Source of the DNA: Macrostomum hystrix
Lineage: Eukaryota; Platyhelminthes; Macrostomidae
NCBI GenBank assembly: GCA_950097015.1
Contig: CATNEN010000038.1
Coordinates: 33,194,501-33,258,500, forward strand
Reading direction: 5' to 3'
DNA: 64,000 nt
Below the pieces are notes generated by a model. The model searched no databases and was not told the origin of the DNA. It saw nothing but the letters and a program-made list of their open reading frames with translations. The position numbers were made by a program, and so were the translations under genes. Of this stretch, positions 35,196-44,848 are shown piece by piece (positions within the stretch are counted from its first letter, which is position 1; the number at the start of each line of letters is the position of its first letter).

Positions 35196-37001
35196 ATGAA
35201 GATTTTGGATATAAAATCCTGCGGAAGGCTGAGCATTCCAGTGCTGGGTAAGGTTTTCCTTCGGAATGAGGTGAGCTACGAGCTACATGTCTATATACTT
35301 AGATATATAGTCTCATAATTACGTCGACATCTTGCTGCTCATACTCGCATATGAACCTGCAGATATTACATATTCTCCACCTCGCTAAATCAATACTAGA
35401 ACAAATAACTTACTTGTAGTAGTGACTGAACTTATTCTTGAACAGATTCGAGATTACACAAGCCGACGAGGCAACGGATAGCTATTTAGCATTCTTCTGG
35501 CGGACGAATCGGCCGAAATCAAGGTCTGCTTCTTTGGCCGCGAGCTGGCCGAGCGCTGGAACTTGTGCGCCGTGGGCAGGGCGATACAGGTGTCAGGTGG
35601 AGAGGCAAAAGTAGCGGACACTCGCTTTAACGTAGCCAACAACATTTTTCGAAATAATATTGAATATTGACAACGGCGGCCTCGTTGAACGAGCTGATAA
35701 CATTATCTGCAGCCCTCAATTCAAGTTTCGGCTCATATCCGAGCTGCCGACCGTCGGGTCCAGCGGGTAAGATTCACGTTGTAACGACATTGTACTTTTC
35801 AACTGACTAAAGTATTAGAGCGATTTTTGGCAAGGAGCTCTTAAGTAGAAGGACGTTATATTCAAGCATGGGAAACTATTCAAATCCGATTTTTAGAAAG
35901 ATGCATATTGAATATTTATATATTTACACTTTCGAGGCTGATTTTCCTCGATTCGATTATGATCGACGTAAGGAAGCATTAAATATTCAAATATAGTGAA
36001 TTTTTCATGTACACATAAAATCGAAGTTCAATCTAGAAACGTTTCCAGACGCAAAAAGCATATTTCTCAAATTTACAGTTTCTTATCCTTAAGTTTGAAC
36101 TACACTACTAATAATAGCACAATAAGGGTTAAATAAAAAATGACGGAAATGCATAGCAAATACGGGGACACTGCAATGGGGGGTTCATTGGAAGTCAGAG
36201 TTTGAGGCAATGGCCTAATTGACACTCGCGGCTATTGCCTCAAACTCTGACTTCCTATGAGCATCATTGCTTAAAATTTCCATCAATTCTATGCAATGGC
36301 CGGCCATTGCCATTGCCATTGCCAAGAAGTGAAATTTTAGGCAATGTCTGTTTGACACAAGAAGAACTGGACCTGTATGTATTTACAAGATAAATATAGT
36401 ACTTTCTCAATTTCCTGCCAGAGCTATCGTCGACGTTCTTGGCGTCGTAATTTCAAAGGATGGTCCAACGGAAGTGCCAACAAGGAAGGGCCCTTGCGCA
36501 AAGAGCACAATTGTATTGGCAGATGCAACAAACACGGCTGTCACCTGCACGTTCTGGGGACAAAGCGCGGCCCAGGTAGCGTCATGGTCAGCGAATGACG
36601 TTTTAGCAATTAAAGGCGCGCGGACAAGCGATTATGGATCGATGTCCCTCAATTGCAGCTCCGCTCTGTGCATGATGGAGCCTGACATCCACCAGAATGT
36701 CGAAGTCGACCGTCTGCGGACCTGGATCACTCAGCGCGATGACAGACTCACGCCTGCTGCCATTGAATTTGTTGCTGCCGCTGCCATCCGCGAGAAAGCA
36801 GATGAAATTTTTTTAGAAATACCATCTGCGGTGAAGCGGGTGCGCATTCGCCGCGGAAGTTTGGAGGTAAGATAAATTTAAATGTCGATTTATCTGCGGG
36901 ACTGGATTTGTGCGACTGTTTTTCTTACTCGCTTATTATCCAAATTACAATTTCAGAAATCTGTGTCTTTCGAGGAGGCGGGTCTGAGCTCCTCCCAGTG
37001 A
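35196..37001 (+). pseudogene. RPA-like single-strand DNA-binding protein of the Helitron
   Basis: Exons about 35196-35270, 35446-35766, 36422-36866 and 36957-37001. Exon 2 reads like the first OB fold of the large RPA subunit (FSILLADESAEIKVCFFGRE), and exon 3 like the second (AIVDVLGVVISKDG, then ADATNTAVTCTFWGQSA). Broken by TAG at 35479-35481 and by a frame shift near 35655 in a T-rich run; exon 2 has the wrong length to keep phase. RPA-like genes in Helitrons are thought to protect single-stranded transposition intermediates. The main Rep-helicase gene upstream is intact, so loss of this gene may have been tolerated. Confidence 0.7.
36190..36255. repeat. perfect inverted repeat, 22-bp arms
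   Basis: Arms at 36190-36211 and 36234-36255 are exact reverse complements around a 22-bp loop, inside the intron before RPA exon 3. It can form a stable hairpin in RNA or DNA. Confidence 0.9.
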
Positions 37002-37650
37002 GTAATTTAAATTATGGCTTTGGCCAATCGGCTCATTAGTGGTTTGATTGATGAATCAATGCATATGGAAACTACAAATTGATAATCATATGATTGAAAT
37101 TTGCTCTTAAAAGTTTACATACTTATAGTTTTCTTAGGCATGTGCTGACCACTGATTTGATTGAGCTACATAAATATATATCTGAAATATAACTTCATGA
37201 ATATAATGAGTTATTTATAAAAAATATATAAGCAAACTGTGTAAATGGGTACTACAGGAAGTGAACACAGGTAGTCTTTGCAATCTTAAGCTCATGAAAA
37301 ACCGAAAACTTATCCTTGCAGGCAAAGCGAAGCATCATTTGCGTCGTCAGGCTACTAAGAGGAATTTTGAAAATTCCAAATGAGAAATGCAGCATCGCAG
37401 CAAAAGGAGAAATCGCATTAAGGCCCGATGAATGAAGCACAATGAAGAAAAATTGAAAATGGACTAGAATTCTTTTGTGCATTAACATTTAAAGCTTTTT
37501 TCTATGAAAAGAGAAGTTAAATTTTGTTCCACAAGCTAACATCTTAAAATATACCTTGCAGACTATAGAACAGATTTACAAAAAGTCTATTGGATGAAAG
37601 GCTGTTTGTGCTAGATTGTTTTTAATTATTTTAAAAGTAACTATATTCTC
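37002..37650. other. non-coding stretch
   Basis: No gene or repeat of note seen. Confidence 0.5.
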
Positions 37651-37906
37651 AGCAACAGTCAAAAGTGACACCTCTAGCAAGAGAACACTTTTCTCTCTCC
37701 TCTCACTTGTCTGCAAGTGATGCAACTTGCACCATGGCATAAGCTAAGGTTGAAGGAAAATGGGTAAATTGCAAGCATTGGTGTGGAAATAAACATTTTT
37801 TAGAATTGAAATCCCCAATGCATGAAGTAAGTTATATCACTCTTGACTGAAGTGATATAGAGAAAATTTTTCTCCTTCATTAGATGTGTCACTTTTGACT
37901 GTTGCT
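37651..37906. mobile_element. MITE with 21-bp perfect terminal inverted repeats
   Basis: AGCAACAGTCAAAAGTGACA at 37651-37670 (plus one more base) is matched in reverse at 37886-37906; allowing one mismatch the arms extend to about 26 bp. 256 bp long, with no coding capacity. A clear target-site duplication is not visible, so the superfamily is not assigned. Confidence 0.75.
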
Positions 37907-38627
37907 AAGTATATACCTACACTTATTTAACAACTTAACACAGTAAACATACTTATTACTGTTTTCTTGCTAATAAGAAAAAACAGACATTAAAACTTGA
38001 AGACCGACATTGTTATACATTTTTTTAGTCCTGTACAAATCATGTACAAATGGGTATGAAAATATTACATTCAATATAGCAGAATAAAGCTTGGAAACTT
38101 GCCTTTTAAACATTGGGAAGTCTGGATTACTAGCTAAATAGACATAAAAAGAGTTAATCATCTATGACTCCAGCCATGTAGGAATATTATATCAATTTCA
38201 ATATAATACAATACCTATAATAAGCTATGTAACACTGTATGATAAAAATATGCAACACAATGCTTGGTTTATGAAATAATTTTCAGCTGGGCCTAATTCA
38301 TATTATATAAATGATCTAAACATGCTAGCTGATATAGGCTATAGATCTTATATAGTATTTTTAGCTTCTATATAATTATAATAAAGGGAAATAAACTTGA
38401 TATGTAAACAAGAACAGCATTTTTAATGCTAGCAATGCATATCAAGAATGAAATTAATAGGCCTACAAAGTACAAACTAGGATAAACTGATTCACATAAT
38501 AAAAAATATAGAAATCAACCCTAAAGTAAAAAAGCTTTATTTCACAAAAGTTCATTGAACTTTTCATAATCAAAATAATGCTTACAACAATACAACTAGA
38601 ACAAACAAAATTGCAACAAATTGGGTT
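37907..38627. other. non-coding AT-rich stretch
   Basis: Nothing recognised. Confidence 0.5.
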
Positions 38628-39000
38628 AAACCAGAGTTTGAATCATGGCTAAACCAGAGTTTGAATCATGGCTAAACCAGAGTTTGAATCATGGCTAAAC
38701 CAGAGTTTGAATCATGGCTAAACCAGAGCTTGAATCATGGCTAAACAAGAGTTTGAATCATGACTAAACCAGAGTTTGAATCATGGCTAAACCAGAGTTT
38801 GAATCATGGCTAAACCAGAGTTTGAATCATGGCTAAACCAGAGTTTGAATCATGGCTAAACAAGAGTTTGAATCATGGCTAAACCAGAGTTTGAATCATG
38901 GCTAAACCAGAGTTTGAATCATGGCTAAACCAGAGTTTGAATCATGGCTAAACCAGAGTTTGAATCATGGCTAAACCAGAGTTTGAATCATGGCTAACCC
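38628..39000. repeat. 23-bp tandem repeat, about 16 copies
   Basis: Unit AACCAGAGTTTGAATCATGG plus CTA, repeated about 16 times with occasional changes (AACAAGAG, GAGCTTG, CATGACTA). The high identity suggests recent expansion. Confidence 0.95.
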
Positions 39001-39565
39001 AGCGTTTGTGTAACTTGTGTAATTCTGCTCCAATGGGGCTCTTGGTGTAGAGACACTTTCTTGGTGTCAGAAAGTATGCGAGCTCATTTTTTTCGAGATC
39101 GTTTTTGTTAACTTTAATGCGGGTTTTGTCTTTATGCATTACACAATATTTTTTGTCTGAACAGTAGTGCCCCCCAAGGGGGGGGGGGCTTAGCGTGCTA
39201 GTGTGTTCTATTTTTATCCACTTCAAATCAAATTTTCTCTATTTTTGGTTTCAAAGCAAATAATTTACTAATCAGTACTTACATTTTTTCATGCGCTTTT
39301 ATTTATGTAAGTTTGAGTGTGCTACTATACTAAAATAAAAAAATGTTAAAGAAAAGTAATGTTTTCAAATAATTTCGATTGCAAAAATTCAGCAACATGC
39401 GAAGAATTGTTGTCGAATTCCCAGGTAATCTATTTTCATATTTTTTGTTCGTTATACTTGAAAAACGATGAATGTTGTACGTGCGCTTCGCTAGTAGACT
39501 GTCTAAATGTTTGCGAACTACACGATCGTACAAATCGACATTCGGTGATACAATTGATTTGGAAA

Positions 39566-39800
39566 ACGTCGGCATTATTGAACAGGTTAATACGAACTAT
39601 TTGAGTGCATTCCGTAAAAAGAATCGGCAACGTCCGAATACGTCTACATTCGACGTTTTCTAACGTCCATTTTAGACGTCCAACAGACGTCGGTTAAATG
39701 GGAAACCTGCTATTCCGCAATTGACGTCGTGCGACGTCGGTCATAGGTCGGAATATAGACGTCGGTCAGACGTCGGATGACGTCGGATTGTTGTACGGGC
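39566..39800. repeat. ACGTC-rich direct and inverted motif cluster
   Basis: The palindromic core GACGTC, or half-sites such as ACGTCGG, occurs more than ten times in about 230 bp. Such subterminal clusters are typical binding sites at ends of cut-and-paste transposons. Which element owns it is not clear; it lies just before the exons of DUF4806 gene copy B. Confidence 0.5.
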
Positions 39801-40208
39801 TTATTGATTACTACATTACATTTGTCATGTAGCAATCGGCCGACTCCAGTCAGATTTTCGGTACACTGTCCTCTGCTGTCCATCAAGGGTCCAAATCAAT
39901 CGCGAGTCCTGCAACGTCAAGAGGCTTCCGCTGTGCTACAGTGCCTAATGCTTCACCCCCAATTCATCAACTATGTCTGCCAGGAGCCAGTTGCTCGACT
40001 TCAGTTGCTTCGGCAGTCATCCCGGGTCAAACGCCAAGGGGAGCGCATCAGTATCCCAGAAGAGTACGATTGACGCCATTGTTATTCTAATTTCAATCGT
40101 GTTGCAGGCTTACCGCATTTATGCAAGCACTCGTACTTACGTACTTATTTAAGTTGAAATTCTGCTCATTAATTTACTACAAATACTTAACACTTTTACA
40201 TTTAACAG

Positions 40209-41015
40209 GGAACATTTTCGGCCATACCCCAGCTAGAAGTTTTTGCCAGAAGTCAGGTCGAAGCTTGTGGGCATGAGTGGGGGTCAATCGAAGGTAATTT
40301 ATTATATAATTCACTAAATGCACGCATTAATTTAGCACACTTTTTTACAGCGCAGCCTATACAGCGTTTTTTTCACCGCTTTATTAAGGACTCTACTGCC
40401 TCCAGCTACTCAATCTTCGCGAGATAATGAAGATAAAGTCTACGCTAGAGACGATGCCTACTCAAGCTGCAACTGCCGCACAACTGCCGTTTGACCTACC
40501 CGTCAGTAATAAGACAGATCTGAAAAGGGCGGTGGAAGCCTTGCGCTCCAATTCCGATCTCCGTACTGTGCTGGTAATGAGCAATTTCTGTTTTCTGCTG
40601 TTGTACCAGTCGAATTTTGCACTCATATGCACTCATTTGTCTATCTGTGACACAGCTACGCAGCCAACTATAATCTGCGTACATTGCACGTCTATTGTCA
40701 AAAGGTGTCCCAAGAAATACGCTTGCCATATCAATAACAAAGATACTGTCACCTGCCGATGCAGTTTCTCTCCCTTTGCGATCAGAATTCTCATCCGGAT
40801 CAGATAGGATTTACAATTTATATTTTAGACATCACAACTGCGGACAAAGTGCATTGCCTCAACAGTGACTCAGTCTGTGCGCTACGCCATAAATGAGCTG
40901 ATAGCCCGAGATTTCCAACGACACTTCAACCGGACGGGTGGCAAGGACACGCGAGGGAATTCAGCAGGCCCAACCAAACACTCATTTGACAGCTCATTCG
41001 GCGAGATTCTCAAAG
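40209..41015 (+). pseudogene. DUF4806-domain gene, copy B, upstream exons (gene interrupted)
   Basis: Three exons at 40209-40293, 40389-40573 and 40829-41015 align exon for exon with the gene at 44849-47359. They read FSAIPQLEVFARSQVEACGH, then LYCLQLLNLREIMKIKSTLE with LPFDLPVSNKTDLKRAVEAL, then TVTQSVRYAINELIARDFQR. Phases match (0, 1, 0, 1). A Ser/Pro-rich exon probably precedes, around 39800-40070, but I could not fix its borders. The donor after 41015 is GC (GGCAAG) rather than GT. The last exon is at 48261-48457, beyond an inserted CACTA element, so the gene is split by about 7 kb. No stop is seen in these exons. Confidence 0.7.
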
Positions 41016-41143
41016 GCAAGTCAATCTAATTGAGTATTTGAACCATAAAGTTATGGACTAATGAGCTACAATATTATTGCTAACCATTAAGATCCAGACT
41101 ATTCATAGATTCCGCACTGCTATTCCCTATACACTTGACTGAA

Positions 41144-41220
41144 CCCACTAAAAACGGGTTATCGGATTGACATCGGAATCTGGCCGGATTTTAGCAGGGC
41201 AATCGGAATCTGGTGGAACT
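41144..41220. repeat. left terminal repeat of inner CACTA element
   Basis: Begins CCCACTAAAAACGGGTTATC and continues with CGGAATCTGG-type subterminal words. Confidence 0.8.
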
Positions 41221-42236
41221 AGATTTGCAAGCAAAAAAACTATGAAAAATGTGCTCCAATGACATCCAAAAACTACACAAAGTATTTCCTGGCTTTCTTT
41301 GCTTCTCGGAAGCACCCCGGAAACATACCGGAATATGAGGCTCCATATTCCGACCGGAATTTACACTGCACCCGAGCCGTCACTTTCCGACAATAATTTT
41401 GAACGCAAGCTTCGCAAAAATATCAGCATACTTATCAACTAGTATGATGACTGTCCACTTTGAAGAAAAAACTCTTTTAGACGGGAATTCTGCGCCCTCG
41501 CAATTTGCAAGAAGAACAGCTAGCAAGCTTTGTTTTACGCGATCAAGTGTTGAAGCTATTGACCAGTTTAATTTGCACACTTCCATTTTCACTAATTTGC
41601 GCTCGCTTGGAACATCAGCTCTTTTGAACACAGCTCCTTTAGCCAACACAGGACAGTGAGACCACAACTTTGAACTCTCTGCAATTAACTTCATCTGTGG
41701 TTACACGCAAATACTATACTAGTATGCTACTCCTTTCGTTCATTTAGTGCATTTCTTTAGTCTCCTATTATCTTGTATGCTTGAATTTTTTACTGGCGGA
41801 CTATATAATCGCTAATTTCAGTAATAAAATATATTATTATTGTTTATTTGTGATAACAGCTAGCCAAAACTATTATACTATACCTAAAAAGAACAATTTG
41901 GTATACTGCAATACTGCATAGTGAGTTTTGACCATAGTGGCACTTGCAGAAGCTTATTAATATTTGAGTACAGTATATGATAGGCACCAATTGTCCAGCT
42001 ATACATAATATATACTGACATTGTACTATACTCATAGCCAGTTTCAATTCAGACCATCGCAAAGTAGTAAACAAGGGCCAATTCTATAAATTCTATCTAG
42101 TGCTAGTCCTAGATTTCTCATATTGAAAGAGACTGCAAATTAAAATAATTGACTACATTGTGTACTAAAAACATATAAGGCAAAAGCTAGTTCTAATAAT
42201 AAATAAGTATTGTCATTTATTGATTAATTTGATTTA

Positions 42237-44147
42237 ATGGCTTTGCCAAGTCGTGCATCAAATAGACAGGTAGCCAGGGAAATGCAAGAAATACTACAAG
42301 AGCTTCCGACGATTGGGGCTACAAATATTGAGGCTAGGCTAGATCTAGAAAATGTGATGGGACAAAATGAAGATACAAAGAGCAATGCTGAGCCTGAAGA
42401 GACATTCTTTGATGCAGTGGGTCCAATGCCAATGGACTTTGATAGCCAAATGCATGCTCTTTTTGAGGAAGAAATGGATGAAGAAGTTGAAGAACAAGAT
42501 GACTCTCTTGGCTATAATAGACCTCCGCCACTTACTTTGGTGCAAGAGTTACTATTGTTTTACATAACATTCAATATTACTAGTGCTGCCATGAATTACC
42601 TACTTCGGCTTTTGGCTCGTTTCTTCACTGACATACCCACTTCTGTCTACATGCTTAAGAGGCAGTGTCCAAGCACAGAGATCACGAGGTTCAATGTCAA
42701 TAATGGTCATGTTGCCTTTCTCTCCATTGTGGACAATTTGAAATTTTTACTTGATTCCAAAATCCTTACAATTCCATCTGGAATTACAAACTTCTTTGTT
42801 TCCTTAAGGGTAAATGTTGATGGTCTTCCTTTATTCAAGTCATCTAGAATCAATCTTTGGCCTATATTGATGCTAGTAAATAATTGTTTTAGACCTGTGC
42901 CATTTGGCCTTTTTTGTGGCATTGGAAAGCCTGACCTACATGTCTTCTTAGAAAGGTTTTGTTCTGAAATTGCAGGTCTACAGAATGGTTTTGACTATAA
43001 TATGAAAAGAATTTTTATTAAGTCAATTGTCTTTATCTGTGACACACCTGCTAGAAACTTTATTCAATGTTTGAAAGGTCATTCCAGTTATCTTGGCTGT
43101 AGTTGGTGTCGTCAAGTAGGAAATTACACAGGTGACAGAATTTGTTTTTCTAATACCATTGCAGAGGCTCGAACAAATCAAGATTATGAACAAGGGCGTG
43201 AAAATAACCAACTTGGTATTTCTCCACTAGCCAGGATTGTTCCAATGTATTCCAATTTTGTACCCGACCCAATGCATATTGTCTACTTAGGGGTTGTAAA
43301 GAAGTTGCTCAAATTTTACTTCCTTGGAGCAAAGCACATTCGACTTGCTTGCAAGTTGTCATCCCAATTAAAAGAGGAAATAAATAGAAAAATAATGTAT
43401 ATTAAGGAATTTGTTCCTTCAGATTTTCAAAGACGGCTTCGCACTTTTGCTGACATTGAATACTTTAAAGCAACGGAATTCCGCCAATGTCTTTTGTACT
43501 TTGGTCCGTTCCTTTTTAAGAATACCTTGCCAAAGGTCTACTTTAATCATTATCTATTATTGCATTGGTCAATTTCAGTCCTTAATTCACCTGAGTACTG
43601 TGAAATTTATTTTGATGCTGCTGAGGCTTGTTTGAAAAAGTTTGTTGCTGAGGCACCAAGCCTATATTACAACAGTGTAGTTTCTTATAATTGGCATGCT
43701 CTGTTGCACCTTCCTGAGTTTGTGCAAATGTATGGCCCACTTGACACGTTTTCAGCTTTCCCTTTTGAAAACTACTTGCAATTGATCAAGAAGAGAATTC
43801 GTTGTACCAATCATGTTTTTGCCCAATCTGTCAACCAGTTGTTGAATGTGAGATTTTTATATTCTAATGACAAGTTGGGTGACATTGGTTTTACTAATAA
43901 GAGTCCTAATAACTGTGCTATTGTTGATGGAAAGGTTGTCATTGTCACCAATTTAAATGATGGTCTTATTTCAGGCCAGGTTCTCACATTTGATAGAAGC
44001 CTTTATTCCTATCCATATCCATCAAAATCAATTGGCATAGGCTACTATAAGCATTCAAAGACATTTGTATCCAACTTGCAACCTTCTAAGAAGGCCATTC
44101 TAATTCCCTTTGGCGGAGACTATCTGGTCATTCCTTGCATCAAGTAA
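42237..44147 (+). CDS. EnSpm/CACTA-type transposase, intact
   Basis: Single open exon of 636 residues that should excise and insert the element. The N-terminal 100 residues are acidic (EEEMDEEVEEQDDS). The core has VNVDGLPLFKSSRINLWPIL, VPFGLFCGIGKPDLHVFLER, FICDTPARNFIQCLKGHSSY with SCSWC-like zinc-binding cysteines (GCSWC), VPDPMHIVYLGVVKKLL and FVPSDFQRRLRTFADIEYFK, then a C-terminal GPLDTFSAFPFENYLQLIKK block also known from CACTA proteins. Conserved Asp residues in VDGLP, CDTPA and DPMH are candidate catalytic acids. Homologous to the broken copy at 19891-21980. TIRs are about 1.1 kb upstream and 4.1 kb downstream. An AT-rich upstream region presumably holds the promoter. Confidence 0.85.
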   Translation: MALPSRASNRQVAREMQEILQELPTIGATNIEARLDLENVMGQNEDTKSNAEPEETFFDAVGPMPMDFDSQMHALFEEEMDEEVEEQDDSLGYNRPPPLTLVQELLLFYITFNITSAAMNYLLRLLARFFTDIPTSVYMLKRQCPSTEITRFNVNNGHVAFLSIVDNLKFLLDSKILTIPSGITNFFVSLRVNVDGLPLFKSSRINLWPILMLVNNCFRPVPFGLFCGIGKPDLHVFLERFCSEIAGLQNGFDYNMKRIFIKSIVFICDTPARNFIQCLKGHSSYLGCSWCRQVGNYTGDRICFSNTIAEARTNQDYEQGRENNQLGISPLARIVPMYSNFVPDPMHIVYLGVVKKLLKFYFLGAKHIRLACKLSSQLKEEINRKIMYIKEFVPSDFQRRLRTFADIEYFKATEFRQCLLYFGPFLFKNTLPKVYFNHYLLLHWSISVLNSPEYCEIYFDAAEACLKKFVAEAPSLYYNSVVSYNWHALLHLPEFVQMYGPLDTFSAFPFENYLQLIKKRIRCTNHVFAQSVNQLLNVRFLYSNDKLGDIGFTNKSPNNCAIVDGKVVIVTNLNDGLISGQVLTFDRSLYSYPYPSKSIGIGYYKHSKTFVSNLQPSKKAILIPFGGDYLVIPCIK

Positions 44148-44848
44148 ATCAAGTTATTTGCCTGAAGTCCATCGTCCATAATTGTGTCTTGCCTAAGTTG
44201 TTTACAAATTTAATTGTGTATACAGTCAGCAAATATAATTTAATTAGGTCTAGAATAAAAAAATATATAATTCCATATATATTATATAATATTGAAGTAG
44301 TATAGCCATTATAGCCATTAACAAACTAAAGCATTTGTTCGGATCATGGTATGAAATAAGATGATCATTATTATTTTTATTATTATTATTAATTAATTTT
44401 ATTACAAAAAACAATTATTATTGTTTTGTATAATTTCTATGCTTTATTATAACCTTCCTAAGTGCTTGCAAATATGAGTACGTATTATTTAAGTAATGTG
44501 TCCTTCAATGTGAATGTCCTAGTCAGACTATTTATGATTTTTGTGGCAGAATTCTAGTGTAAATGTATTTTGACAAGTTGTCTACTAGTAAGTTAGCAAG
44601 TAGCAATAGGCCCCTATGAACAATTCAATAAACATTTTTTGTGTATCCTCTAAATTTGTAACTCACTTGTTCCAATGGAATAATTACATGTTATGTGCCA
44701 TATTATGCTGTAAAAACTTTAGTTACTGCTTGGCCAACATTACACCACAATGAGTAAATAGTCCTTCTTAGTACATGCAGTGTCTTGTGCAGTTGCTAAA
44801 TCATTAAATAATAAAACTTTAGTTCAGTAATCTTGTTGCAGTGACTCA
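44148..44848. other. AT-rich spacer between the two genes of the inner CACTA element
   Basis: No gene. Probably holds the transposase 3' end and the promoter of the DUF4806 gene. AATAAA-like words occur at about 44628 and 44807. Confidence 0.4.

Larger units (their letters stand above)
25762..37001 (+). mobile_element. Helitron with OTU-Rep-helicase gene and RPA-like gene
   Basis: A rolling-circle transposon is inferred from a seven-exon OTU + HUH Rep + PIF1-type helicase gene and a downstream RPA-like gene in the same orientation, a gene pair known from several animal and plant Helitrons. The interval covers the genes only; I could not place the 5' TC and 3' CTRR ends or the terminal hairpin with confidence. 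Confidence 0.75.

Noticed and set aside
38628-39000. CRISPR-like array
   Set aside because: Units are directly adjacent with no unique spacers; eukaryotic tandem repeat. The same holds for 61113-61810.
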